Positions 1 to 8,875 of a DNA stretch of 64,000 nt are shown in pieces. Under the pieces are notes generated by a model, which ran no database searches, was not told where the DNA came from, and worked only from the letters and a program-made list of their open reading frames with translations. Position 1 is the stretch's first letter; the number at the start of each line of letters is the position of its first letter. The stretch comes from Paenibacillus lycopersici (lineage in GTDB: Bacteria > Bacillota > Bacilli > Paenibacillales > Paenibacillaceae). The stretch covers positions 4,095,001-4,159,000 of the forward strand of contig NZ_CP048209.1 of assembly GCF_010119935.1 (NCBI RefSeq), given 5' to 3'. Both the position numbers and the translations under genes were made by a program.

Positions 1-629
1 CAGATCCGTCTCAACCGCCGCAAGACGTTGGCGACATGGCTGCCGAATACGCCGCGGTAGGTATGCAGCTCGTCGATGACGATGAACTTCAAATTCTCGA
101 ACAGGCTCACCCATTTGGTATGATGAGGCAAAATCGCCGAGTGCAGCATGTCGGGATTCGTAATGACGATGTGGCCTGCTTTGCGTACGACTTGACGGAT
201 CGCCGGCGACGTATCGCCGTCGTAGGTGTAGCTTTTGATATCGATGCCCATTTCGGCGATGATTTCGTTGAGCTCGCTCTTCTGGTCTTGGGCCAGCGCC
301 TTCGTCGGGAAGATATAGAGCGCCCGGCTCGTGCTGTCCGCGGCGATTGCCTGCAGCACCGGCAAATTGTAGCACATCGTCTTGCCGGACGCCGTCGGCG
401 TGACGGCGACGATGTTCTCGCCCTTGCCGACCGCTTCGTAGGCGGAATGCTGGTGCGTATACAGCTCGTTAATGCCCCTTCTCGCGAGCGCCTCCCGGAT
501 ACGGGGATCGACGCTTTCCGGCATGGGCTTCGTCTTCGCTTCTTTCGGATTTATTTCATGCCAGTGGATGACGTTCTCGTTGTTGCGCAGGTCGTCGATC
601 AGTTCCGGCAGCGATTTCTTTTTGAACAT
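1..629 (-). CDS. mrfA: DEAD/DEAH-box helicase of the MrfA/YprA family (N-terminal part, runs off the window)
   Basis: The first ~209 residues of a superfamily 2 helicase are visible; the rest lies left of the window. Helicase motif I reads TPTASGKT, motif Ia FPTKALAQDQ, and the DExH box reads VIDELH followed by TYRGVFGSH, a stretch typical of YprA/MrfA. In Bacillus subtilis MrfA pairs with the exonuclease MrfB in repair of mitomycin C lesions; MrfB is not in view. The ATG at 629 is preceded by an AGGTGAG ribosome binding site. It could also be a different YprA-like Hrq1 helicase, but this family is clear. Confidence 0.85.
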   Translation of the reverse strand, partial: MFKKKSLPELIDDLRNNENVIHWHEINPKEAKTKPMPESVDPRIREALARRGINELYTHQHSAYEAVGKGENIVAVTPTASGKTMCYNLPVLQAIAADSTSRALYIFPTKALAQDQKSELNEIIAEMGIDIKSYTYDGDTSPAIRQVVRKAGHIVITNPDMLHSAILPHHTKWVSLFENLKFIVIDELHTYRGVFGSHVANVLRRLRRI

Positions 630-1011
630 GGACGGCTCACCTCTTATATGCACCATTTTAGCGAATATCTGTTCGCTTGGCTAGAGTCTCGTCCGCCTCC
701 ATTACCCCTAACCTTCTCATAACCTAAAGGGGTTCAGTTCAAAAGGCGTTTCACAACCCCCTAAATCCCCCTTCTCTTAAGGGGGACCCCAGGAGCTCCG
801 CCCCTGGACCCGGATGGAGCGTGCCTTCCCCTTGGGCCGTCTTCGAAGTTTCCTTCAGCGTCGGCTCGTTTTCGTCCGCTGGCGCGGACACACTTTTCAG
901 GCGGCGATCTTCCTAGGCTTAATGCCCAAACTTACTTTTAACGAAAATAGACCCTCAAGGAAAGTTCGGCGGAATTTCGCCTCTTTCCTCAGGGTCTTAG
1001 CTGCGGTCCGA
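630..1011. other. Gene-free intergenic stretch with GC-rich inverted repeats
   Basis: No credible coding frame is seen. The stretch holds a diverged pair of C-rich/G-rich units (708-735 and 764-800) and a large hairpin at 949-997. The first part (about 708-820) resembles interspersed intergenic repeats with a CCCCCT...AGGGGG layout, but that can only be checked against a whole genome. Confidence 0.5.
949..997 (-). terminator. Large hairpin terminator downstream of the YfhP-like gene
   Basis: The outer arms AGACCCT (949-955) and AGGGTCT (991-997) pair, and the inner arms GGAAAG/CTTTCC and GGCG/CGCC extend the stem. On the minus strand the stem is followed by ATTTTCG. It sits just beyond the stop codon at 1012, so it most likely ends that transcript. 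Confidence 0.65.
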
Positions 1012-1986
1012 TTACACGAACGGCGGCTCCCACGACTTCTTGTTCCAGGCCAGCCGGTCGCTGAGCACGTTCAGGTTCCGGTCCAGCGTTACCGCTGCGC
1101 TGAACGGCATCCGGCGATGATGCCAGAAGCGCACGTCGCTCCACGTCACGAGATAGCCGTCGACCAAATCCTGCACGTTCACGTGGATTCGATCGGAGAA
1201 GCGATGGAACGCGCGCACGCCTTCGCTGGCCATCGTCGCTTTCGCCGCTTCCGTCAAGCTGTCCGGCTTAGCTTTCGGGAGGTACGCCGCTTCGTTGACG
1301 CGGCCGAATTGATAGTAGCCGGTCATGTACTCGTCTCCGCGGTCGATCACGAACTGCCAGGCGGTGCCGAGGAACGTCGGCAGCATCGTCACCTGCGACG
1401 CCTCCGTCCGATAATAGGCGCATAACTTGGCCAGCACCTTGCGGTGCACGACCAGCCGCCAGAGGAGGTACGCGCCGGTCATGGCATAGACGAACTCGAA
1501 TACCGCCGTCGCGCGCGAATAATCGAACAGCCACAGGAGGACGGCCATCCCGTGCGCGGCGAACAAATAAGGATCGAATAGGCACAGCGCGTCGAGATGC
1601 AGCCATTTGCGCGTGAATGGCCGCAGGCATTGTACGCCGTATGCGTTGAACAAATCGAGAATGATGTGGAAGCAGACCGCAATGAACGTCCACAGCATGA
1701 CGGTGCCGCTCCACGCTTGCGCGCCGAACAGCCATGCGATCGGCAAGCCGAGCAAGGGAGCCCAGACGAGCGGCGCAGGCAGCGAATGCGTGATGCCCCG
1801 GTGGTTGCGAATATAAGCATAAGGCCCGCGCAGCCGCATGACGGAATCGAAATCCGGGGCATGGCTGCCAAGCAGCGCGGCCGCGAGAACGGCATGCTGC
1901 AGCTCGGCATGAGCGGCGACGGCAGGGTCCGCAAGGGCCAAACCCGCTAACGTAGCGCCAAACAACAGATGACTTCCGGTATCCAT
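1012..1986 (-). CDS. YfhP-like membrane-bound metal-dependent hydrolase (DUF457/YdjM family)
   Basis: The protein has 324 residues. The N-terminal half carries several hydrophobic segments and the conserved acidic/histidine motifs GSHAPDFDSV and NHRGITHS, plus HIILDLFNAYG, which are the presumed metal ligands of the DUF457/YdjM-YfhP family. The C-terminal ~120 residues are soluble. The family is a predicted membrane hydrolase with an unproven substrate; B. subtilis YfhP is the closest relative I recognise. It stands alone between the helicase and RNase Z genes. Confidence 0.75.
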   Translation of the reverse strand: MDTGSHLLFGATLAGLALADPAVAAHAELQHAVLAAALLGSHAPDFDSVMRLRGPYAYIRNHRGITHSLPAPLVWAPLLGLPIAWLFGAQAWSGTVMLWTFIAVCFHIILDLFNAYGVQCLRPFTRKWLHLDALCLFDPYLFAAHGMAVLLWLFDYSRATAVFEFVYAMTGAYLLWRLVVHRKVLAKLCAYYRTEASQVTMLPTFLGTAWQFVIDRGDEYMTGYYQFGRVNEAAYLPKAKPDSLTEAAKATMASEGVRAFHRFSDRIHVNVQDLVDGYLVTWSDVRFWHHRRMPFSAAVTLDRNLNVLSDRLAWNKKSWEPPFV

Positions 1987-2070
1987 GTCTCCTCATCCCT
2001 TCGTCTGCTGTACGTTGATGATTGCGCCATCATCGTACCAGCGGACTGTCAGGCGAAGATTCGGAGTACG

Positions 2071-3009
2071 TTACGAATTTGTAAGCGGCAGCCTCGGCAC
2101 GTTGATTTCCGCCATTTCGACGGCTGGCTCGATCCGTTCGAAAATCGCCTTCGCGCCATTCGCCAGCTCCGCGACTTCCTCGTCGTCGTAGCGCGAGCTG
2201 AAATGCGTCACCACAAGCCGTTTGGCGTTCGCGGCTTTGGCGATTTCGGCGGCTTGCGTGAAGGTCGAATGACCGTACGCGGCCGCCTTCTCCTCGAGCC
2301 CGCCGGCGAACGTCGCTTCGTGCACGAGCAGATCGGCGCTGCAGGCGAGCTTCACCGCATTCTCGCAGGGCCGCGTGTCGCCGAGGATCGTCACGACGCG
2401 GCCCGGATGCGGTTGGCCGACGACATCGGCTGCCGATATCGTCGTGCCGCATTCCAGCGTTACGTCTTCTCCGCGCTTCAGCTTGCCGAACAGCGGCCCG
2501 GCCGGAACGCCGAGCTCGGCGAGCCGCTTCAGGTTCAATTGACCGCTCTGCGGACGCTCCGTAATGCGGTAGCCGAAGCACGGCAGACGATGCTCGAGCG
2601 CGGCGGCTTCCACGAGATAACGTTCGTCGGCGGCGACTTCGCCTTCGGCAATCTCGACGATATGAAGCTCATAGCCCAGATGAACGCCGGTCAACTCGAA
2701 GGTTTGTTCCAAGTACGACCGTATGCCGGGAGGCCCGTAGATCGTTAACGGACCCGCGCCTTCGAAATAACTCCGGCTGCTTAGCAGACCGGGCAAACCG
2801 TATATATGATCGCCATGCAGGTGCGTGACGAAAATCCGCTCCAGCTTGTTCAGCTTGAGCTTGCTGCCGAGCATCCGGTGCTGCGTGCCCTCGCCCGCGT
2901 CGAACAGCCAGAAGCCGCAATGCGGTTCAGGCAGCGACAAGGCGATCGACGTCACGTTGCGGGAGCGTGTCGGCCTTCCTGCGCTGGTCCCGAGAAATAT
3001 GAGCTGCAA
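2071..3009 (-). CDS. rnz: Ribonuclease Z (tRNA 3' processing endonuclease)
   Basis: This metallo-beta-lactamase fold protein removes 3' trailers from tRNA precursors in the cytoplasm. The signature THLHGDHIYGLPGLL gives the HxHxDH zinc motif, and FLGTSAG near the N terminus is the usual start of the family. Length (312 aa) matches the family norm. The open frame reaches back to an ATG at 3042, but a TTG at 3009 directly follows a strong GGGAGGGAG ribosome binding site and gives the expected N terminus, so I use it. Further metal ligands are seen in the C-terminal GDTR and TH(F)SSRY segments. Confidence 0.9.
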   Translation of the reverse strand: MQLIFLGTSAGRPTRSRNVTSIALSLPEPHCGFWLFDAGEGTQHRMLGSKLKLNKLERIFVTHLHGDHIYGLPGLLSSRSYFEGAGPLTIYGPPGIRSYLEQTFELTGVHLGYELHIVEIAEGEVAADERYLVEAAALEHRLPCFGYRITERPQSGQLNLKRLAELGVPAGPLFGKLKRGEDVTLECGTTISAADVVGQPHPGRVVTILGDTRPCENAVKLACSADLLVHEATFAGGLEEKAAAYGHSTFTQAAEIAKAANAKRLVVTHFSSRYDDEEVAELANGAKAIFERIEPAVEMAEINVPRLPLTNS

Positions 3010-3052
3010 GCTACTCCCTCCCATTCTGATGCTGCCAGGCATCTCTATAGCA

Positions 3053-3096
3053 ATACCCTCCGAAGGGCACGGTTCATACCATGCTTCGGAGGGTAT
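3053..3096 (-). terminator. Hairpin between metH and rnz
   Basis: A perfect 13-bp inverted repeat (ATACCCTCCGAAG at 3053-3065, complement at 3084-3096) lies between the metH stop codon and the rnz start. There is no long T run after it, so termination may be partial and allow some read-through into rnz. Confidence 0.6.
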
Positions 3097-3107
3097 CTTG
3101 CCTTCGC

Positions 3108-6100
3108 TTAAACCTTCTCGACGTTAAAATACTGCGCTTCCGGATGCGCGAACACCATCGCGGATACCGAAGCTTCCGGCTCCATCATGAACCCTTCCGT
3201 CAGCTGCACGCCGATATCCTCGGGACGCATCAGCTCGAACAGCGGCCCTTGATCCTCCAGGTTCGGACAGGCCGGGTAACCGAACGACACCCGGATGCCC
3301 TGGTAGCGGGCGCCGTGCCGCTGCTTCATCGTCATGTCCGGACGATCCGGGAAGCCCCACGTATCGCGCATGATATGATGGACGCGCTCGGCCATCGCCT
3401 CCGCCACTTCAAGCGCTACGGACTGCAGCGCATGCATGCGCAGATAGTCGCCGTTGTCTTTGGCCTCGCTCGCCTTCTCGCGAACGCCCTCGCCCGCCGT
3501 GACGACGAGGAAGCCGACATAGTCCATGACGCCGTTTTCCACGGACTTCAAGTAATCCGCCAGGCAGAGGTACGGTTCCACCAGCTGGCGCGGGAACGTG
3601 AAGCGCTTGATTTCCGTGCCCGGCTGCTTCGGATCGTAGATGATGATGTCGTTGCCGGAAGACTGCGCCGGGAAGAATTGATACATGCCGTTAACGTTCA
3701 GCATCCCTTTCGCCGCTTCGTTCAGCAAGCCGTCGACCGTCTCCTTCAGGCTGACCGCCTTCTCGTTGCCTTCCTTCAGCAAGGTTTCGACATTGCCTTT
3801 CAGACCCAAGTGATGCCCAAGGAGCATCTGCATGTTCACGTATGGCACGATATGCGGAATCGGCACATTGCGGAGCACATGCCGGTCCAGATCGGGCGGG
3901 ATATACACCGGCGCGTCGGGCGAAATATTCGATTTGACCGCGCGCGTCAGTTCCGGCAGCGGCTTCTTCTCTTCCTCTTCCCAGACGCCGGAAGCTTTGG
4001 CTGCGGCCAATTCGTCCTCGAACAAGCGGCGGTGATCCTTGTCCATCAGCTTGTTGGCGATATCCAGTCCGTCCATCGCATCCTTCGCGTACAGCACGAG
4101 GCCATCGTATTCCGGACCGATCCGTGTTTTGGTGAATTTCCGCGTAAGCGCCGCGCCGCCGACCAGAATCGGCGCGTCGATGCCGGAATTGCGCAAATCC
4201 TGCGCCGTCACGACCATCTGCTGCGCCGACTTGACGAGCAGACCCGACAAGCCGATCGCGTCGACCGGTTCTTTGCGGTACGCTTCGATTATTTGCTCCG
4301 GCGGCACCTTGATGCCGAGGTTGATGATTTTGTAACCGTTGTTGGACAAAATGATTTCCACCAGGTTTTTCCCGATGTCGTGCACGTCGCCTTTGACGGT
4401 CGCGAGCATGATTTTGCCTTTGACCGCGGATTCCGCCTTCTCCATATGGGGCTCCAGATGCGTAACGGACGCCTTCATGACCTCGGCGCTCTGCAGCACC
4501 TCCGCGACGATCAGCTCGTTGTTGTTGAACAGCCGTCCGACCTCTTCCATGCCGCGCATGAGCGGGCCATTGATGATATCGAGCGGCGGATATTTGCCGA
4601 GCGCCTCGTCCAGATCGACGAACAAGCCTTCCTTCGTGCCTTCCACGACATAGGAAGCCAGCCGTTCCTCCAGCGTCAGCGTGGACACTTTCTCCTTCTT
4701 CTCGACCTTCTTCTCGCGGAACGCGGCGACGAACGCGGCGAGCGTCTCGTCATTCGTGTTATAGATCAGGTCTTCCGCCAGACGGCGCTCTTCTTCCGGA
4801 ATGGACGCGTAACGTTCGAGCTTCTCCGTGTTCACGATCGCGTAATCGAGCCCGGCCTTCGTCGTATGGTACAGGTAGACCGAGTTCAGCACCTCGCGGC
4901 CCGCATCCGGCAAGCCGAACGAGATGTTGCTGAGGCCGAGAATCGTCTTGGCGCGCGGATACTTGGCCTTGATCATCTTGATCCCTTCGATCGTCTCGAC
5001 GGCGGAACCGATGTATTGCGGATCGCCGGAGCCGACCGGGAACATGTTCGGGTCGAAAATGATATCCTCCGGCTGCATGCCGTATTTCTCCGTCAGCAGC
5101 TCGTACGAGCGCGTCGCCACTTCCATCTTCGCTTCGCGCGAAACCGCTTGCCCGCGTTCGTCGATCAGAATGCAGACGACCGCTGCGCCGTAACGGTGAA
5201 TGAGCGGCAAAATTTTCTCGATTTTCGTTTCGCCGTCTTCGAGGTTGATGGAATTGATGATCGCTTTGCCTTGCGAATATTTCAGGCCGAGCTCGATGAT
5301 ATGATCGTAGGTCGAATCGAGCATGAGCGGCACTTTGATCTTCTTCACGACTTCCGGCAGAAACCGGTGCACCGCGTACGCCTCGTCGATATCGGTGTCC
5401 TGCAGGTTGATATCGATGACATGCGCGCCGCCCTTCACTTGGGCGCGGGCGATTTCGGACGCCTCGTCGAACCTCTCTTCCTTGATCAGACGCTTGAACT
5501 TCCGCGAGCCGGAAATGTTCGTCCGTTCGCCGATCATGATCGGCCGGTTGTCCTCTTCGATGAACACGGTCTCGATACCGGATACGGCAGGCGCATGATC
5601 GCCATATTGCTTGCGCGGCTCGTAATTCGCCAGCGTCTCGGCAAGCGCGCGAATATGCTCAGGCGTCGTTCCGCAACAGCCGCCGGCGATGTTCAGCCAG
5701 CCGTTCTCGGCGAAATCCGCAACCTTCTTCGCGAGCGAAGCCGGCGATTCGTGATAGTGGCCGTTCTCGTCCGGCAGCCCCGCGTTCGGGTAGACGCTGA
5801 CCGCCGTACGCGCGATTTCCGACAACGAGCGGATATGATCGCGCATGAATTCCGGGCCCGTCGCGCAGTTCAGGCCGATCGAGATCGGCTTCATATGCTC
5901 CAGGGAGATATAGAACGATTCGATGTTCTGTCCCGCAAGCGTCGTGCCCATCGGCTCGATCGTGCCGGAAATCATGAGCGGCAGCGTGATGCCCGTTTCC
6001 TCGAATGCCTTGTGAATTCCGATCGTGCCCGCTTTGACGTTGAGCGTATCCTGCGACGTCTCGAGCAGCATCGCGTCGACGCCGCCTTCGATCAGCGCCA

Positions 6101-6545
6101 GCGCCTGTTCGTAATAGCTCTCGACCAGCTCGTCGAACGTTACGCCGCCGGTAACGGAAAGCGTCTTGGTCGTCGGTCCGAACGCGCCGGCGACGTATCT
6201 CGGCTTGTCCGGCGTCGAATATTTCTCCACCGCCGCGCGCGCCAGGCGCGCCGCGGCAAGATTGATCTCGCGCGCTTTCTCCGGGATGTCGTATTCCGCC
6301 AGCACGACGCTCGTCGCGCCGAATGTATTCGTTTCGAGAATATCCGCGCCTGCGGCCAAATATTGCTCGTGGATGTCTTGTATAACGTCCGGACGGGTCA
6401 GCACGAGCATCTCGTTGCAGCCCTCCAGCTCCTCCCCGCCAAAATCATCGGGACCCAAGTCGCGCTGCTGGATCATCGTTCCCATTGCGCCGTCCAAGAT
6501 GAGAATGCGCTTCGCCAGCATTTCCTGTATCGTCGGTTTCGTCAT
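3108..6545 (-). CDS. metH: Cobalamin-dependent methionine synthase
   Basis: The 1145-residue protein transfers a methyl group from 5-methyltetrahydrofolate to homocysteine. The modules appear in the usual order. The homocysteine domain (about 1-320) has the zinc cysteines in GLNCATG and GGCCGTT. The pterin domain opens with GERTNISGSRKF. The B12 cap follows, then the B12 domain with DVHDIGKN near residue 719, and last an activation domain with GYPACPN. The activation domain looks somewhat short, as in many Firmicute MetH proteins. It is divergent from mtnD, another methionine-cycle enzyme. Confidence 0.97.
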   Translation of the reverse strand: MTKPTIQEMLAKRILILDGAMGTMIQQRDLGPDDFGGEELEGCNEMLVLTRPDVIQDIHEQYLAAGADILETNTFGATSVVLAEYDIPEKAREINLAAARLARAAVEKYSTPDKPRYVAGAFGPTTKTLSVTGGVTFDELVESYYEQALALIEGGVDAMLLETSQDTLNVKAGTIGIHKAFEETGITLPLMISGTIEPMGTTLAGQNIESFYISLEHMKPISIGLNCATGPEFMRDHIRSLSEIARTAVSVYPNAGLPDENGHYHESPASLAKKVADFAENGWLNIAGGCCGTTPEHIRALAETLANYEPRKQYGDHAPAVSGIETVFIEEDNRPIMIGERTNISGSRKFKRLIKEERFDEASEIARAQVKGGAHVIDINLQDTDIDEAYAVHRFLPEVVKKIKVPLMLDSTYDHIIELGLKYSQGKAIINSINLEDGETKIEKILPLIHRYGAAVVCILIDERGQAVSREAKMEVATRSYELLTEKYGMQPEDIIFDPNMFPVGSGDPQYIGSAVETIEGIKMIKAKYPRAKTILGLSNISFGLPDAGREVLNSVYLYHTTKAGLDYAIVNTEKLERYASIPEEERRLAEDLIYNTNDETLAAFVAAFREKKVEKKEKVSTLTLEERLASYVVEGTKEGLFVDLDEALGKYPPLDIINGPLMRGMEEVGRLFNNNELIVAEVLQSAEVMKASVTHLEPHMEKAESAVKGKIMLATVKGDVHDIGKNLVEIILSNNGYKIINLGIKVPPEQIIEAYRKEPVDAIGLSGLLVKSAQQMVVTAQDLRNSGIDAPILVGGAALTRKFTKTRIGPEYDGLVLYAKDAMDGLDIANKLMDKDHRRLFEDELAAAKASGVWEEEEKKPLPELTRAVKSNISPDAPVYIPPDLDRHVLRNVPIPHIVPYVNMQMLLGHHLGLKGNVETLLKEGNEKAVSLKETVDGLLNEAAKGMLNVNGMYQFFPAQSSGNDIIIYDPKQPGTEIKRFTFPRQLVEPYLCLADYLKSVENGVMDYVGFLVVTAGEGVREKASEAKDNGDYLRMHALQSVALEVAEAMAERVHHIMRDTWGFPDRPDMTMKQRHGARYQGIRVSFGYPACPNLEDQGPLFELMRPEDIGVQLTEGFMMEPEASVSAMVFAHPEAQYFNVEKV

Positions 6546-6577
6546 CGATGCACTTCCCTTCCGAAGCTGCCGCCCGC

Positions 6578-6616
6578 AGCCGGACCTGTCTTTCAGGCCC
6601 TGCTCAAGGTCCGGCT
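6578..6616 (-). promoter_or_regulatory. Hairpin in the metH 5' leader
   Basis: A perfect 10-bp inverted repeat (AGCCGGACCT / AGGTCCGGCT, 19-nt loop) lies 33-71 nt upstream of the metH start codon on the transcribed strand. No T run follows, so it is not a standard terminator. It does not look like a SAM (S-box) or cobalamin riboswitch core. A structured leader acting on translation or mRNA stability is possible. Confidence 0.4.
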
Positions 6617-6699
6617 AAAAATCATTTCCCTATACTCTACCAGAATTCGACCCTTGTGAAAAGGCATTTCCGCCCCAGTTCGAAAGCTTCGTCCGTCTG

Positions 6700-6728
6700 T
6701 CGACAGCGCAATCGGAATGCTTTATAAT
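6700..6728 (+). promoter_or_regulatory. Sigma-A type promoter of mtnD
   Basis: TCGACA at 6700-6705 and a consensus TATAAT at 6723-6728 are separated by 17 bp, 46 bp before the mtnD GTG. Confidence 0.6.
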
Positions 6729-6774
6729 TATTCTGATCGGAATTACGATTTCATATTGAAAGCAGGGGATTCGA

Positions 6775-7314
6775 GTGGCAGAAATACGTGTACGCAACAC
6801 CAACGAGCGCATCACTGGCGAAGCAAACGTCCGTGCTTTTCTTGACAAGCAAGAAGTACTCTACGAACACTGGGATGCATCCAAGCTTCCGGCTGAGCTT
6901 CAGGACAAATTCGTGCTGAACGACGAAGAGAAAGCGACGATTCTGGCGACATTCGACGCCGAAATCCGCGATTTGGCCGCACGCCGCGGTTATCAAATCT
7001 GGGACGTCATTTCGCTGTCGGACGCAACGCCGAACATCGACGAACTGCTCAAGAAATTCGAGCAGATCCATACGCATACCGAAGACGAAATCCGCGGCAT
7101 CGTATCCGGACGCGGCATCTTCATTATTAAAGGCGACGAGGACACCGGTTATTTCGACGTTGAGCTGGAAGCCGGCGACGTCATCTCCGTGCCGGAGAAC
7201 AAGAACCATTTCTTCACGCTGATGGACAACCGCGAAATCATCGCCGTTCGTCTGTTCATCGAGAAGGACGGCTGGATCGCGCATAACGTCGAAGATCCGG
7301 CGTTCGCGAAATAG
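6775..7314 (+). CDS. mtnD: Acireductone dioxygenase (methionine salvage)
   Basis: The 179-residue cupin oxidises the acireductone intermediate of the methionine salvage pathway to the 2-keto precursor of methionine plus formate. The metal-binding motif HTHTEDE (about 86-92) and a later histidine in NKNHFF are present. The start is a GTG preceded by AGGGGA. No other mtn salvage genes are next to it; its neighbour is metH in divergent orientation, so both methionine-regenerating routes share this intergenic region. Confidence 0.93.
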   Translation: MAEIRVRNTNERITGEANVRAFLDKQEVLYEHWDASKLPAELQDKFVLNDEEKATILATFDAEIRDLAARRGYQIWDVISLSDATPNIDELLKKFEQIHTHTEDEIRGIVSGRGIFIIKGDEDTGYFDVELEAGDVISVPENKNHFFTLMDNREIIAVRLFIEKDGWIAHNVEDPAFAK

Positions 7315-7380
7315 CATTCGCGGAAGGAACGACCTGCGGTCGCTCCTCGCTCTTGCTATTCGCTTGTTTTACAATAAGAG

Positions 7381-7414
7381 AAAGGAGACCTGTCTGTGGA
7401 TAGGTCTCCTTTTT
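7381..7414 (+). terminator. Rho-independent terminator after mtnD
   Basis: AAAGGAGACCT pairs with AGGTCTCCTTT across a 10-nt loop and is followed by a T run. Confidence 0.85.
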
Positions 7415-7492
7415 GTTTCGTTATATAATGCTGTGAGCTATTCGCAGCTGCAATAATGCACAGCCACCCTTATTTCCTGACCGTCTAACTGC

Positions 7493-8278
7493 TTAGACCA
7501 GCAGAGGCAGCAGCTCTTCCAAATGCTTGATTTCATGCGTAGGAATGATTTCATCGTTGCGCTGCATGCCGTGGCGGTTGATCCATACCGACGTCATGCC
7601 GATCGTGTTGGCGCCGAGGATGTCCGTCGTCAGCTTGTCGCCGACCATGACGCCGTGTTCCGGCTCGATGCCGAGGCGCTCCAGCGCGTGGCGGAAAATA
7701 TCCGCGGACGGTTTCCCTTTGCCGAATTCGCCGGAGATGATGATGTGATCGAAATACGGCACGATGTCCGGCACGCCTGCAAGCTTCTCGCGCTGCAGAT
7801 CCGGCGAACCGTTCGTCAGCAGCAGCAGCTTGTAGTTCCCCTTCAGCTTGTCGAGCACGGCGAACGTTTCTTCGTACACATACGGACGTTTGCGGCGCTC
7901 GGCCGGGAATTGCTCGGCGAGCTTCGCGCCGAGCCCGGCGTCGTCGATGCCAAGAGCGAGCAGTCCGCGCGTCCAGGCATCCTTCCGATATCCCGGTGCA
8001 AGCTGCTGCAGCTTGCGGAATTCCTCTTGCTCGCCTTCGAGGAAATTCGCCCACAAGCCTTCGAACGGGTTAATGCCGATCATCTTCGTGAACGGGAACG
8101 TCTCGTACGACTCGTAGAGCGCGCGCGCTTCGCGGCGGACCGCCTCTTCCAGCGCTTTCGCGTCTACGCCGGCCGCCGCCGCGCCCGCTTCGCAGGTCGC
8201 GTCGAACGCTTCCTGCACGCTGCGGTCGTCCCACAGCAGCGTATCGTCCAAATCAAATAGAACCGCTAGTTTTGCCAT
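7493..8278 (-). CDS. HAD-family hydrolase (phosphatase)
   Basis: The 261-residue protein has the HAD motif I DLDDTLLWD at residues 9-17, motif II LLTNGSP, a motif III lysine in GKGKP, and motif IV GDKLTTDILGA, so it should be an active class I phosphatase. It resembles B. subtilis YsaA/YfnB-type HAD enzymes. The substrate cannot be told from sequence. The 24-bp gap to the next gene upstream (stop at 8302) suggests co-transcription. Confidence 0.85.
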   Translation of the reverse strand: MAKLAVLFDLDDTLLWDDRSVQEAFDATCEAGAAAAGVDAKALEEAVRREARALYESYETFPFTKMIGINPFEGLWANFLEGEQEEFRKLQQLAPGYRKDAWTRGLLALGIDDAGLGAKLAEQFPAERRKRPYVYEETFAVLDKLKGNYKLLLLTNGSPDLQREKLAGVPDIVPYFDHIIISGEFGKGKPSADIFRHALERLGIEPEHGVMVGDKLTTDILGANTIGMTSVWINRHGMQRNDEIIPTHEIKHLEELLPLLV

Positions 8279-8301
8279 CTTATCTTCTGCACTCCACTCT
8301 C

Positions 8302-8820
8302 TTATTTGTCGGTGAACGGGATTCCATGCTGCTCGGCAAAAGCTTTCAGCCGCACGGCCATCGCCTCGGTCGGGAAACGGTTCATGACGCGGGAGAATAC
8401 CCAGTTGCCGCCTTTGTGCTGCTCGATGATCACGTAGCCCTTCTGCGTGGTAATGCCCTTGATGCTGCCGGCGCTCACGCTCCGGTCACCGGTGAAACGG
8501 CGGGAACGCACGAAATCCCGGCCCACCGCCAAATACGGCCTGCGCAGCGTGAACACGCCGGCGAGCACGATATATAACCCGATCGTAACCCAGAACATCG
8601 TATCGTCCGGCTTAAACGCTTCTGCATTGAGCGTCACGATAACATAGAAGAGAATGAACAGCAGCAGGAACGCCGGCATGAGATAGCTGCGTCCCTTGTA
8701 TGTATCCAGCGCTTCCTTGCCGGACGCCGCCGACATAAGCGGGGCTTGTCCCCGTTTCTTGCGCTGCTTGTTGATGTCGGACTGGTTTTTCTGTACTTTA
8801 CGCTGCCACGATCTTGACAC
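8302..8820 (-). CDS. Conserved membrane protein with two transmembrane segments
   Basis: I do not recognise a named family. The 172-residue product has a basic N terminus, two hydrophobic segments (about 50-66 and 77-92), then a soluble C-terminal half with alternating strands that looks PH-like. The ORF could start at a TTG at 8838, but a GTG at 8820 sits the right distance behind an AGGGGGA ribosome binding site and is preferred. Confidence 0.7.
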   Translation of the reverse strand: MSRSWQRKVQKNQSDINKQRKKRGQAPLMSAASGKEALDTYKGRSYLMPAFLLLFILFYVIVTLNAEAFKPDDTMFWVTIGLYIVLAGVFTLRRPYLAVGRDFVRSRRFTGDRSVSAGSIKGITTQKGYVIIEQHKGGNWVFSRVMNRFPTEAMAVRLKAFAEQHGIPFTDK

Positions 8821-8875
8821 GGATGGTCCCCCTAACAATCTCTATACATTCTGCATTTCGCCTGCATGCGCAGGA

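Noticed and set aside
3081..6659. 1192-codon open frame antisense to metH
   Set aside because: Low-complexity Arg/His-rich translation, the usual mirror of a high-GC gene; metH on the other strand is certain.
6546..6774. SAM or cobalamin riboswitch between metH and mtnD
   Set aside because: I looked for the S-box and B12-box cores on both strands and found none; only a simple hairpin is present.
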